Of a stretch of 64,000 bases of DNA, positions 34,676 through 43,734 are shown one piece after another. The notes beneath the pieces were generated by a model. The model was not told where the DNA came from. It worked only from the letters and a program-made list of their open reading frames with translations, and made no database searches. This DNA is from Tetragenococcus sp041859945 (GTDB lineage: Bacteria > Bacillota > Bacilli > Lactobacillales > Enterococcaceae), in the NCBI GenBank assembly GCA_041859945.1, contig JBFLGC010000007.1, positions 4,033 through 68,032 on the forward strand. Reading direction: 5' to 3'. The stretch's first letter is position 1; each line of letters starts with the position of its first letter. Both the position numbers and the translations under genes were made by a program.

Positions 34676-36082
34676 CTAAGCATGATGTTCCCTGTCATAC
34701 TCTTCTTGCGTGATTCCTCGTTTAGCCAAATATCGATTAAAGCTGGCGGCCTTCCAGGGATGCGACATAGGTGGAATGTATTTGCGAGTCTCTTTCTTAG
34801 GTTGGTCACTGATATCAAATTCGGCCGATTTCAATTCATGTGACGCCAATTGGCGTACTCTGTAGAGCCTATCTTCTATTGAAACGTACAATTCACCATC
34901 AAAAGCTTGGATCACTAGTACTTCGGTGCCACGTTGGAAATAAATGCCTTTGCCTCCTGCGGTCACTGGCAAATAATTTTTCTTATTATAAGCAAAGTGC
35001 TGTCCAGCATTTATTTTCCGTGTCGACAAAACACCTAAAATAATATTTAATTTTGCAGGAACAGGTGCTGTTTCCATGACTGATGTGGTATGATTGATGT
35101 CTAGGGCGAACTTCTCGTTGTATTTCTTTATGTAGGAATTTAGAAATGCATTGGCTTCCTGCATTGTGGTGATGTTGTGAATCCGAAGTTCGGTAATCAG
35201 GCGAGATTGGAGTGTTTCAAACAGGCGCTCCACTCGTCCTTTTGCTTGTGGCACGGAACTTGTTGAAATTTTAGTACCTAGCTGTTGGCAGGCATAACCA
35301 AATTGTGTAAACGTATCTTTTTCGATTTGTTTGGTATGCTTTCTTTCATATTCAAAGACGGTGCGACGATCGCTGAACAATTCAAAAGGAATCCCGTAGT
35401 TTGTTAAGATCTGATGATACACATGGTAGTAGCCATTCAGGGTTTCCTGCCTGTCAAAGTATGCGCCTATGATAGCACCGGTCGCATCATCGATAGCCAC
35501 ATGTAGGTGGCTTTTTTCTTTGCCAAACCATAAGTGATCACTGGCGTCGATTTGAACCAATTCTCCAAAATATTTTTTTCGAGGTCGACTTGGATGACTT
35601 TCCTCAAGCTTCAATTGCTTATCCACCTTCTTTTCTTCCAGCTCAGCTTTGACTACTTGTTTATTTTTCCGACGCATCTTTTCTTTATATCTTCGTTGGG
35701 TGAGGCGGTGCGCCTTGGGTGAAAGGATGTCAGCTTCATCTAAAATAGTGGCAACGGCTGTACGGCTTAGTTCAATCTCCTCATGTTCTTTTAGTAATTC
35801 TGTAAAATGACTGAAATTAGCACCAGCATATTTTTTTTGATAAAGTTGAACGACCAGTGCTTTCATTTCTGGTGGGATGGCGTGGGCAGGGCGTTTCCCA
35901 CGATTTTTGTGGATGAAAGATTCCTTCCCACCTTCTTTATAGTTAACGACCAATCGATCGACCTGCCTTCTGGTGATACTTAATTTAATTTCTGCTCTGG
36001 CCTTGGGTATCTTTCCCTCAGCTACTTTCTTAATGATTTGATATTTTTCTTCTTCTCGCATCCTCAGTTGAACCTTCCTCAT
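34676..36082 (-). CDS. Transposase of the IS1202/ISNCY group (DDE type)
   Basis: A 468-residue transposase. The N-terminal HTH (KARAEIKLSITRRQVDRLV) precedes an rve/DDE catalytic core: VQIDASDHLW (first Asp), IPFELFSDRRTVFE (second Asp), AKGRVERLFETLQ (Glu). A C-terminal domain follows. ATG 36082 has GTGGAGG 5 bases upstream; longer frames run out of the element. It appears intact. Confidence 0.9.
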   Translation of the reverse strand: MRKVQLRMREEEKYQIIKKVAEGKIPKARAEIKLSITRRQVDRLVVNYKEGGKESFIHKNRGKRPAHAIPPEMKALVVQLYQKKYAGANFSHFTELLKEHEEIELSRTAVATILDEADILSPKAHRLTQRRYKEKMRRKNKQVVKAELEEKKVDKQLKLEESHPSRPRKKYFGELVQIDASDHLWFGKEKSHLHVAIDDATGAIIGAYFDRQETLNGYYHVYHQILTNYGIPFELFSDRRTVFEYERKHTKQIEKDTFTQFGYACQQLGTKISTSSVPQAKGRVERLFETLQSRLITELRIHNITTMQEANAFLNSYIKKYNEKFALDINHTTSVMETAPVPAKLNIILGVLSTRKINAGQHFAYNKKNYLPVTAGGKGIYFQRGTEVLVIQAFDGELYVSIEDRLYRVRQLASHELKSAEFDISDQPKKETRKYIPPMSHPWKAASFNRYLAKRGITQEEYDREHHA

Positions 36083-36198
36083 GATGGCCTCCACTTTTTT
36101 ATTTGCCATGTTATTTTGACAGAAGTGGAAGAATTTTTCTAGTCTTTTAAGACATTTTCTCACGGGAACACTTAAGACATTATCACAAGTGAACGACA

Positions 36199-36223
36199 AA
36201 TTCGTGGACAAACTTTTTAATAG
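36199..36223 (+). repeat. Right 25-bp target-site duplication of the IS
   Basis: Pairs with 34410-34434. It abuts the -35 box of the next gene. Confidence 0.9.
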
Positions 36224-36252
36224 TTGCTATTTATAGCAACTTATTTTATAAT
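36224..36252 (+). promoter_or_regulatory. Promoter of the LTA-synthase-like gene
   Basis: TTGCTA (36224-36229), 17 bp, TATAAT (36247-36252). The IS target duplication ends exactly at the -35. GTTGCTAT/ATAGCAAC forms an inverted repeat over it. Confidence 0.8.
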
Positions 36253-36294
36253 GTGTAAGGAGTTTTGGGGAAAGCTCTGTCAACAACGTTTAGG

Positions 36295-36321
36295 GAAAAC
36301 AGACTTGTTTTCTCTTTTTTT
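36295..36321 (+). terminator. Leader terminator (possible attenuator) before the LTA-synthase-like gene
   Basis: GAAAACA pairs with TGTTTTC around GACT, then TCTTTTTTT, 17 bp before the start codon. Upstream GTTTT and TCTGT could pair with its left arm as an antiterminator. Confidence 0.55.
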
Positions 36322-36338
36322 ATTTTGGGGGAATTACT

Positions 36339-38150
36339 TTGAAGAAAAATAGCGCAACGGTGCATATAATTATAAGCCTTGTTTTGACGGTCTTGGGCAT
36401 TATTTTTAGCAATCTATTCTTACAGTGGTGCCAAAATGATCGGTCGGTCGAACTAGCGTTGAAGTTTGCTTTTTCCTGGCATACGGAAAAATTTTTGTTG
36501 GGGAGCTTGGTTTTACTGATCCTGTTTCTTTTTCTGGTGAGTTTAGCAGGTTCTATTTTAGCAGGTACGATTTTTTATAGTGTCTTCATTGGTATTCTAG
36601 GGCTAGCGACTTATCTTAAAATGCAGTACCGCCAAGAACCAATTTATCCTGACGATTTGAAGATGGTCACACAACTAGGGATGTTACGCGAAATCGTCGG
36701 CAATGTCCTATTTTTTGTAGCAATTGGTCTAGCGATTCTGGCAATCGGCCTGTTTATTTGGCTATTCGTTCGAAGTTTTCATTTATCGAAAAAGCAACAG
36801 ATCGTACGTATTGCGACCTTACTTTTGACCAGTTTAAGTTTGGTTTACATTAGTCACTTCAATGATGACAATAATTTATTGCATAAAGCCTATGATCGAA
36901 CAGCTTTATGGATCCCTTATTCACAAAAAATGAATTACTACAACGTGGGGTTTGTGGGCGGCTTTTTATATAATTTGCGCGTTGAGGCGATGGCAGAGCC
37001 GGCCGATTATTCCGAAGCGACCATTAAGAAAATCGTTCAAAAATATCAACTGACTGATTCTGATCCTACAAAAGAACAACCGAATATCGTTTACGTCATG
37101 AGTGAAAGTTTTTCAGATCCAAGCCATTTGGACGGCGTCACGATCACAGGAGATCCTTTAGCTGATTACTATGAGATGGCTGATCAGACTTATAGTGGTC
37201 AGATGTTATCACAAAACTATGGCGGGGGAACGGCCAATATCGAATTTGAGGCCTTGACTAGTTTTTCGATGGCATTATTCAATCCGCAAATGACGACACC
37301 GTACACCATGCTAGTACCGAAAATGCAACAACTGCCCTCTTTGGTTTCTTTGACTAAGAGCCGCGGTTATGAGACGACGGCGATCCATCCCTACGATACC
37401 TCGATGTACAAACGCAAAGATGTGTATCAAGTGTTAGGTTTCGATACTTTTTTGGATCAGGATATGGTGGCTTATACGGATAAAATCGAAAATAATCCCT
37501 ATATATCAGATGCGGCGGCCTATCAGCAAATTTTGGACCTTTTACAAGAAAAGCAACGACCACAATTCATTCATCTGGTCACGATGCAGACTCACATGCC
37601 TTATGGTGGCAAGTATGAGACTTTGAAATACCCAGTCCAAGCCAATGGCGATGTCTATACGATCGAAAATTATTTGCAAGACGTCGCTTATGCCAGCCAA
37701 GCTTTGAAGGCGTTCTTGAATTCTCTGGAGAAGGAATCAAAACGGACCTTAGTTGTCTTTTGGGGCGATCATTTACCGGGGATTTATTCAGATGTGATCC
37801 AAAAATTAAATGATGGACCAGTGTTACATCAAACGGAATTTTTGATGTGGGATTCGCAAAATAAATGGAATCATGAAGCAGATCAAGTATTGAGTCCTTT
37901 TTACTTTGCGCCGACTTTGTTTGAAAAAGCCGGATTAAAATCGACGCCTTTTTACCAAATGTTACTGGCACTTAAAGCTAAAATGCCAGCTTTTGAAAAA
38001 CAAATGTTTCGCAAGGTGGACGGTTCTTGGCAAGCGGAAGTAGATTCGACCGAAGCGACCAAACAGCTGTATAAAGACTATCAGCTGATTCAATATGATG
38101 TGTTACAAGGCAAGCAATATAGTCTAGCGACCGATTTCTTTGGCGAGTGA
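36339..38150 (+). CDS. LtaS-family membrane phosphoglycerol transferase
   Basis: A 603-residue protein with five membrane segments (residues 1-170) and an extracellular sulfatase-fold domain. Catalytic Thr298 is in GGGTANIEFEAL; metal-site blocks are PNIVYVMSESFSD and VFWGDHLPG. The family polymerises glycerophosphate into lipoteichoic acid or decorates wall polymers; which one is not clear. TTG start 12 bases after GGGGG. A bidirectional terminator follows. Confidence 0.88.
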   Translation: MKKNSATVHIIISLVLTVLGIIFSNLFLQWCQNDRSVELALKFAFSWHTEKFLLGSLVLLILFLFLVSLAGSILAGTIFYSVFIGILGLATYLKMQYRQEPIYPDDLKMVTQLGMLREIVGNVLFFVAIGLAILAIGLFIWLFVRSFHLSKKQQIVRIATLLLTSLSLVYISHFNDDNNLLHKAYDRTALWIPYSQKMNYYNVGFVGGFLYNLRVEAMAEPADYSEATIKKIVQKYQLTDSDPTKEQPNIVYVMSESFSDPSHLDGVTITGDPLADYYEMADQTYSGQMLSQNYGGGTANIEFEALTSFSMALFNPQMTTPYTMLVPKMQQLPSLVSLTKSRGYETTAIHPYDTSMYKRKDVYQVLGFDTFLDQDMVAYTDKIENNPYISDAAAYQQILDLLQEKQRPQFIHLVTMQTHMPYGGKYETLKYPVQANGDVYTIENYLQDVAYASQALKAFLNSLEKESKRTLVVFWGDHLPGIYSDVIQKLNDGPVLHQTEFLMWDSQNKWNHEADQVLSPFYFAPTLFEKAGLKSTPFYQMLLALKAKMPAFEKQMFRKVDGSWQAEVDSTEATKQLYKDYQLIQYDVLQGKQYSLATDFFGE

Positions 38151-38280
38151 TTGTTTCACACTCCTTTAGACGTCCTATTTCTGAAAACGGAACAAGCGCC
38201 TTTAGCACAAACTTTTTAATTTTTCCGAGCAGATGCGTTTTGTGAAACCAATTTTTGTAAAAAAGAACTGTGGATAAGTA

Positions 38281-38318
38281 AAAAATCCTGCCTCATTTTA
38301 TAGTGGGGCAGGATTTTC
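38281..38318 (+). terminator. Bidirectional terminator
   Basis: AAAATCCTGCC pairs with GGCAGGATTTT. It serves the LTA-like gene and also covers the last codons of the convergent MutS-like gene, whose stop lies in the loop. Confidence 0.88.
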
Positions 38319-39977
38319 TGTAGGATCGTTCTTCTCAATTGGCCAAGAGCGATGTTCATCAAAGAAGTTAGCGGAAAATTTAGCTTCGTTAACGATCTGA
38401 CTCGGATAATCCATAGCATGTAACAAAGCAATGGCATTGCGCGAGCGAGCAGGGCCTTTTTTTACTAGGTAGTCAAAACGAATCCCTTGCGTGTCATCGA
38501 CTCGTTCTGAAAAATGGATATTTTCACACTGTTCTTTTAAAATTTCGGTCAATTCGATGTCATGGGTCGCAACAAGCGCCAGACTATTTGATTCACTCAA
38601 CCAATGGACTACGCTAGAAGAAGCAGCGATCCGTTCGATCGTATTGGTGCCTTTTAAAATTTCATCGACAAAACAGTAGCAAGGTTCTTGACTAGCAACT
38701 TTATCTAAAAGACGTTTGACTGACTTGACTTCAGCCACAAAATAGCTGTCCCCCTCAAACAAGTCGTCTTTGATGGCCATTGAAGTTAAGACATGACCAA
38801 AAGCAAGGTCGATTTTTTCGGCTAAGACGGTCTGTATCGTTTGAGCCAAGATACAATTGATGGCGATACTTTTGACATAAGTCGATTTTCCGGAAGCATT
38901 GGAGCCTGTAACAAGGGTGGTCTTATGCCAACTGACGGGATTTCCGACTGGTGTTTTAAGCAAAGGGTGGATCACCTCCTGACCAGTGAGCGCCTCTTTT
39001 ACAAAATGGGGCTGAGTCGCTGTAGGTTCATAGGTCCGAAAATTCAAAACGGCCGCGGCTACTTCAAGTTTACCCATGAGATCCCAAAGTTGAATGGCTG
39101 CTTGGCGATGGCGAGCTAGTTTAGCGATCACGACACTGTATGAAATAAAAGGCAACATGAATAAGATGTTTAAATACTCTAAAAACATATCTGTTTCAGA
39201 GCCATTTTTGGCACGAAAAGAGAAGGCAAAACGAGCGATACTTTTTAGATTTTCCAATGCCATTTGTAGTTCTTTTTGTAAAGGATGGTCGATCTTACTT
39301 AATTCAATGCCAGTCGTGACCGTTTGGACGAGATAGCGCATACTGTTTAATTCTATTTCGAGCGGTAGCTTTTTAATGTAATAGTAGAACATGTTAAAAA
39401 ATAAGCTAGCCAAAAGAATTGTGACACCAATTGAGACATTGAGAAAAGTGACTAAAATACCAATTAAAGGCAGGCTACCTAGGAGGATAAAAAAAGCAAG
39501 TGAGCCGATTTTGGCCATGTTTTGTTCACTCAGATAATATTTCGAGGCATTTTCATCCTGTTTACCTAATCTAGCAAAGGCAAGTTGGATCTTTTCGCGT
39601 GTGTCTGGATGTTCTTGGTAGAATTGGATCAATTGCTCCAATTCGATTTCTTCCTTAAAATCAAAATTACGTAGTTTTTGATAGAGCGCTTCTGAGCCAA
39701 CGCTTGAGTAAGTCAAATTGATCTTTTGAAAAACGGCAAACATATCAAGATCCTTCCAAGTCAATTCGTCGATCTCGCTATCAAAGTGATGGAAGTTTTT
39801 TTCGATCATCCAAGCTTTTTTCAGACTCTCCTCACTATCAAAGCGCCCCCTAGTTGGTTCGTAGCCCCAATTGATGCGTACGACATTTTTTAACTTCCAG
39901 ACTTGGTAGTAGTGTAAAGTAACGATCAAAGCGACCACTGCCAAACAAATAAAACCAATGAATTCTTTATTGCTCAT
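38298..39977 (-). CDS. Membrane-anchored MutS-family ATPase
   Basis: A 559-residue protein with a C-terminal MutS ATPase domain (Walker A GSNASGKST near 355, Walker B CYCFVDEILKGTNTIER, ATHDIELTEIL) and an upstream MutS core-like helical region. Unlike MutS or MutS2, it carries hydrophobic segments at residues 7-23, about 160-205 and 270-290, so it is probably anchored in the membrane. There is no mismatch-reading domain and no Smr nuclease domain. Function unknown. Confidence 0.85.
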   Translation of the reverse strand: MSNKEFIGFICLAVVALIVTLHYYQVWKLKNVVRINWGYEPTRGRFDSEESLKKAWMIEKNFHHFDSEIDELTWKDLDMFAVFQKINLTYSSVGSEALYQKLRNFDFKEEIELEQLIQFYQEHPDTREKIQLAFARLGKQDENASKYYLSEQNMAKIGSLAFFILLGSLPLIGILVTFLNVSIGVTILLASLFFNMFYYYIKKLPLEIELNSMRYLVQTVTTGIELSKIDHPLQKELQMALENLKSIARFAFSFRAKNGSETDMFLEYLNILFMLPFISYSVVIAKLARHRQAAIQLWDLMGKLEVAAAVLNFRTYEPTATQPHFVKEALTGQEVIHPLLKTPVGNPVSWHKTTLVTGSNASGKSTYVKSIAINCILAQTIQTVLAEKIDLAFGHVLTSMAIKDDLFEGDSYFVAEVKSVKRLLDKVASQEPCYCFVDEILKGTNTIERIAASSSVVHWLSESNSLALVATHDIELTEILKEQCENIHFSERVDDTQGIRFDYLVKKGPARSRNAIALLHAMDYPSQIVNEAKFSANFFDEHRSWPIEKNDPTENPAPL

Positions 39978-39986
39978 GTTTTCTCC

Positions 39987-40811
39987 TTAGGGGATCATTT
40001 TTTTGATTTGTTCTTGAATGTAAATGGCTATTTCTGTCAATTTTTCCGAAATGAGTTCTTTACGTGAAACAAAATAAAAATTGCGCGTGTTTTCTTTTTC
40101 CAGATCGTCCCAAGGGATATGGCTTTCTAAGGCTAACTTAGAAATGATCGTCTTGCCAACGCCGTTTTTAAGGAGCGCTAGAGTCATTTCATGGTTATTG
40201 GTACGGATGATATTAGGTGATAGATTACGGATATTCAAATAATTTTCATTAAAATTAGCCAAAGGAGACCCTTCTTCAGGTATCAACCAATATTTAGAAG
40301 AAAAATCGCCTGCCAAAACCAAGGTGTCAACGGCAACGATGCGTCGACTCAACTGTTCACTTCGTTCGGGCGTTTCGATCAAACCAAAGTCGGCTTTGGA
40401 TTTTTGTAGATCTTCCATAATGGCTTCTCCAGACATGACGGGAAAGCTAAAGTCGATCATAGGAAACTCCTTGATCAAGTTAGGGGCTAGTTGTGGGATT
40501 AGATAAGCACCACAAGTTTGTGAACTGGCTACTACACAATGATCACGAAAACTCGACTGCGTGTTCACACTGTGAAGGGCATCTTCCCATTCTTCAATGA
40601 TCTTTAATAGCCGTGGATATAAGAAATTGGCTTCTTTCGTGGGCGCAATCTCTTGCTTGCCATTACGTATAAATAAGGAGACTCCTAGTTCTTCTTCGAG
40701 TTTACGAATCTGAGCCGAAACGGTTGGTTGTGACAAGTAGAGATTGGCCGCAGTCCGCGTAAAATTATGGGTCTCATAGACCGAGAGAAAAGTTTTGAAT
40801 AGTTGGAACAA
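39987..40811 (-). CDS. LysR-family transcriptional regulator
   Basis: A 274-residue regulator with an N-terminal winged HTH (NFTRTAANLYLSQPTVSAQIRKLEEELG) and a C-terminal effector domain. TTG 40811, 6 bases after GAGGTGA, is preferred to an ATG 30 bp upstream. It begins 5 bp after the nrdI stop, so it is co-transcribed with nrdI. The effector is unknown. Confidence 0.88.
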   Translation of the reverse strand: MFQLFKTFLSVYETHNFTRTAANLYLSQPTVSAQIRKLEEELGVSLFIRNGKQEIAPTKEANFLYPRLLKIIEEWEDALHSVNTQSSFRDHCVVASSQTCGAYLIPQLAPNLIKEFPMIDFSFPVMSGEAIMEDLQKSKADFGLIETPERSEQLSRRIVAVDTLVLAGDFSSKYWLIPEEGSPLANFNENYLNIRNLSPNIIRTNNHEMTLALLKNGVGKTIISKLALESHIPWDDLEKENTRNFYFVSRKELISEKLTEIAIYIQEQIKKMIP

Positions 40812-40816
40812 ATAGG

Positions 40817-41269
40817 TCACCTCATTTCTAAAAATTGACAAAGTTTATGATAGATCGTTTCGATTTCGAAAGAATTACCACGTAATTCAAAATCAGCCAA
40901 AAAAGGAACAGCGAAAGCTTGGGCATATTGCTTAGCCGTCAAACAATACTGGTGATTGAAATTTTTATTGCCACTACCGATGATGCCAAGACATAGTTCG
41001 GCGTTAGCGGCGTATTCGATATGCTCTCTTAAGGATTCAGTTAAAATCTCTTGGGTCCCATTATCGACGCCATTGCCCCCTTCAAGATAAGTCGGGACCA
41101 TCGCAAAAAAGGGCTCGGTTTCTTTTTCAGGCAAGCTGTTGTCATGGATCTCTTTTAACTGTATAATAGGATAGTCGGCGTTTTTTTCATGTTCTGCTGC
41201 GGCGAACTTTTGCAGCCGCTTGGCAAAAGACCTTGTGTTTCCTGAAATCGATGTATAAATAATGTACAA
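40817..41269 (-). CDS. nrdI: NrdI flavodoxin, activator of class Ib ribonucleotide reductase
   Basis: A 150-residue flavoprotein that supplies the oxidant for assembling the Mn(III)2-tyrosyl radical in NrdF. Motifs: TSISGNTRSFAKRL (FMN phosphate loop), GIIGSGNKNFNHQYCLTAKQYA and FLADFELRGN. TTG 41269 follows AAGGAG by about 10 bases. It is not with nrdHEF (13.3-16.7 kb) but paired with a LysR gene; no NrdR box is obvious upstream. Confidence 0.93.
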   Translation of the reverse strand: MYIIYTSISGNTRSFAKRLQKFAAAEHEKNADYPIIQLKEIHDNSLPEKETEPFFAMVPTYLEGGNGVDNGTQEILTESLREHIEYAANAELCLGIIGSGNKNFNHQYCLTAKQYAQAFAVPFLADFELRGNSFEIETIYHKLCQFLEMR

Positions 41270-41357
41270 ACTGATCACGCTCCTTGTGACTAGTATATCA
41301 AAATTCAAAGGAAATGCGCATAAAAATGGGAATATTTTTAGAAAGAGAGTAGATAAA

Positions 41358-41918
41358 ATGTTACGAGAAGCGACCGTAAAAGACGGTTACGAAATTGCTG
41401 AATTGGTATATGTGATCCTAAATGATATGCAATTGCCTTTTCTAAAGGGATGCTCTAAAGAAAAGACTTTGTTGCTATTAGAAGAAGCTATCAAAGATCC
41501 TAGTTATCGTTATGGGTTTAAACGCGGCATGGTCAAAGAGATAGAGGGGCAGGTGGCCGGGATCGCTTTTGGTTATCCTGCCACTGACGAAGAAGCGATC
41601 GACCGACCATTTGCAACTGTCTTACAGCAACATGGGTTACCAGACGAAAAATTATTTACAGATCCAGAATGTTTTCCTGATGAATGGTATTTAGATACGA
41701 TCTGCGTGGGCGAAAAATTTCGCGGCTATGGGATCGGTTCGGAATTGTTGGACGGCGTGGTTTTAAAAGCGCGAAAAACAGGTGCCAAAAGGATCGGCCT
41801 TTGTGTCGATCACCAAAATCCTAAAGCACAAAAGCTCTATGAACGCAAAGGTTTTGAAGTAGTCGGCGAACAAATTTTGAGCAAACATCGCTATCATCAT
41901 ATGCAAAAAGCCATTTAA
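41358..41918 (+). CDS. GNAT-family N-acetyltransferase
   Basis: A 186-residue acetyltransferase with the acetyl-CoA motif VGEKFRGYGIGSELLDGV and a C-terminal KLYERKGFEVVGE. ATG 41358 gives the usual GNAT N terminus (MLREATVKDGYEIAEL). Substrate unknown. Divergent from nrdI. Confidence 0.85.
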   Translation: MLREATVKDGYEIAELVYVILNDMQLPFLKGCSKEKTLLLLEEAIKDPSYRYGFKRGMVKEIEGQVAGIAFGYPATDEEAIDRPFATVLQQHGLPDEKLFTDPECFPDEWYLDTICVGEKFRGYGIGSELLDGVVLKARKTGAKRIGLCVDHQNPKAQKLYERKGFEVVGEQILSKHRYHHMQKAI

Positions 41919-41919
41919 A

Positions 41920-41954
41920 AAAGAAAGTCTCCAATCGAGACTTTCTTTTTTTTG
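41920..41954 (+). terminator. Bidirectional terminator
   Basis: AAAGAAAGTCTC pairs with GAGACTTTCTTT, then T-run; serves the GNAT gene and the convergent gene. Confidence 0.88.
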
Positions 41955-41963
41955 CGGATATTT

Positions 41964-42491
41964 TCAATTGAGACCATCTGACCAATCTAGATTGTTGGGG
42001 AAGGAAAATTGGAGATGTCGTTTGCGATTGTAAAGCCAATAATCCATGATCGCAGCGATGCAGATGCATTTAGGGGCGTTTTTATCGTTACTTACGTTTA
42101 GGCTATAATAGTCACCAGAGACAAAAGACGCTTTGTCCATATGCATGATTTCTTTGTTAAAATGGTGGATCTTGTATTGATGGTGGTAGATATCGCCGTG
42201 GACACTCCAATTTAGTTGGTTGATGTAGTAAAAATCACCGGGCCAATTAAAGATTTTTTGGAGAGTACCAACTTTTTCGTAATTTTCATAGATTTCAAAA
42301 CGATTGCCAAAAGTGAAGCTGATCTGTTTGATACTAGCGACAAGCGACCCATCCATAGCATAAAGGGAGAGGGCATCTCCTTTGGTTCCCCAGCGACCGA
42401 CTAACAGATACATTGAGCGATCTTGGCCATCTTTTACGATCGTCCGCGTCACTGTACTTAATTGATTTTCTTGGATCAAAAATTCCGACAT
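41964..42491 (-). CDS. LURP-one-related (YxjI-like) protein
   Basis: A 175-residue protein of the tubby-like LURP-one fold: MYLLVGRWGTKGDALSLYAMDG, IYENYEKVGTLQK and YSLNVSNDKNA. ATG 42491 follows GGAGGTG. The role of the family in bacteria is not established. It is 34 bp after the HAD gene, probably co-transcribed. Confidence 0.78.
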   Translation of the reverse strand: MSEFLIQENQLSTVTRTIVKDGQDRSMYLLVGRWGTKGDALSLYAMDGSLVASIKQISFTFGNRFEIYENYEKVGTLQKIFNWPGDFYYINQLNWSVHGDIYHHQYKIHHFNKEIMHMDKASFVSGDYYSLNVSNDKNAPKCICIAAIMDYWLYNRKRHLQFSFPNNLDWSDGLN

Positions 42492-42525
42492 GAGGAACAC
42501 CTCCTTTATATAGCTACAAAATGGA

Positions 42526-43395
42526 TCAAAGGTTTTCGTCGATGGCACGCCTGATGGCTAATGCAACACCATTTTCGATATTGGTTTTGGTTTGATATTT
42601 GGCGTATTCGATCACTTCAGGCATGGCATTTCCCATAGCAAAACTGACACCTGCCATTTGGATCATACTGACATCATTTAGATTGTCACCGATTGTCATC
42701 ACTTTTTCTAAAGGAATCCCTTTTTGTTTGGCAACATGGGCAACTGCGATCCCTTTTTGAGCAGAACGATGGTTGATCTCGATATTGTTTTGACCAGAAG
42801 AAGTCACAGTCAGCTCTTCAAAAGCGTCGATCTCAGTTGCGGCCGGCCCGAGTTGTAAGGCGCCATCTTTATGGAAACAAATGATTTTTAAAACAGTAAT
42901 ATCTTCGCGGGTCACTAATTCGCGTAGGCTTGGGACAAAACGAATCGGTAAAAATTCCAAGCGAGCCACTGTCATTGCAATCGCCATTTTGTGCGTCAAA
43001 TGGGGCGTTGTTTCGGCTAAATGAGAGGCAAAGTTTTCGATCCGATGCTCTTTACTTTCTGAGTAAGTCCCTTGATTGGTCGATATTTCATAGTAAATGT
43101 CATGGGTTTCTAGAATCGTTAAAATAGTGTCGACCAGCGTCTTTTCAATGGGTGCCGAAATCAAGACGTTTCCTTCTTTATCAAATACTTGCGCGCCATT
43201 TAAGGTGATCATGGCACATTTGATATTGGCTTCATTCAATGGTGGCAAGGCTTCGGTCCGATTTCGTCCGGTGCAGACCATAAATTCGATCCCCCTTGAT
43301 TCGGCATAGTGGATCGTATCGATGGTTTCTTGAGAGAGCTGCATATCCGAGTCAAGTAATGTTCCATCCATATCTGAAGCAATTAGTTTGATCAT
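42526..43395 (-). CDS. Cof-type HAD phosphatase
   Basis: A 289-residue sugar-phosphate phosphatase type. HAD motif I SDMDGTLLD, motif II VCTGRNR, and motif IV GDNLNDVSMIQMAG. ATG 43395 gives MIKLIASDMDG; an upstream frame lacks a site. The substrate is not predictable. Confidence 0.92.
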   Translation of the reverse strand: MIKLIASDMDGTLLDSDMQLSQETIDTIHYAESRGIEFMVCTGRNRTEALPPLNEANIKCAMITLNGAQVFDKEGNVLISAPIEKTLVDTILTILETHDIYYEISTNQGTYSESKEHRIENFASHLAETTPHLTHKMAIAMTVARLEFLPIRFVPSLRELVTREDITVLKIICFHKDGALQLGPAATEIDAFEELTVTSSGQNNIEINHRSAQKGIAVAHVAKQKGIPLEKVMTIGDNLNDVSMIQMAGVSFAMGNAMPEVIEYAKYQTKTNIENGVALAIRRAIDENL

Positions 43396-43469
43396 AGCGA
43401 TAGAATTCCTTTCTTTTTTACAAGTCACCTCCATTTTACCACAAAATAGCTTGATTTTCTCCTCTTCTT

Positions 43470-43535
43470 TTTGAAACAAAGATCACTTGAGGCTGCCATA
43501 TGTCCTTTCTTTTTAAAACAAAGATCACTTGTCAA
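43470..43535 (-). repeat. 42-bp tandem repeat, locus F (about 1.5 units)
   Basis: On the minus strand, AAGTGATC-type units lie 42 bp apart (AAACAAAGATCACTT at 43474 and 43516 on plus) around AAAGGACATATG, like locus E. TG(a)TC can pair with GGACA, plus one G-T pair. The rest of the gap 43396-43734 is AT-rich and empty. Confidence 0.75.
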
Positions 43536-43734
43536 TAATGATTAGCTAGTCGAAATTTTAAAAATCTATTTGCGACATTCGGAAAATGATCCCTACTAAC
43601 GTTTTAAAATTTCTAATTCCTTTCATATCACCAGAGGTAGTCATTTTTGGAAATTTTTACTTAGCTGTCACTTGTTAATTGAAACGATTTGTTCTATCCT
43701 AACTTTAAGGAAACAATAGTGAGGAGCGAGGAGA

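Larger units (their letters stand above)
34435..36198 (-). mobile_element. IS1202-type insertion sequence, complete copy
   Basis: A 1,764-bp element with imperfect inverted ends matching at 21 of 27 positions (outermost TGTC, inner AATGTCTTAA), one transposase gene and a 25-bp target duplication. Long duplications of this kind are characteristic of the IS1202 group. The transposase-start end repeats the AATGTCTTAA motif further in, a likely transposase-binding site. The last 77 bases of the window are identical to its left end. Confidence 0.92.

Noticed and set aside
36199..36240. Xer/dif recombination site as IS target
   Set aside because: I considered it because of the long target duplication; the sequence does not resemble known Gram-positive dif sites and overlaps an ordinary promoter.
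41270..41357. NrdR box upstream of nrdI
   Set aside because: Only a weak partial match (CTAGTATAT); no pair with helical spacing.
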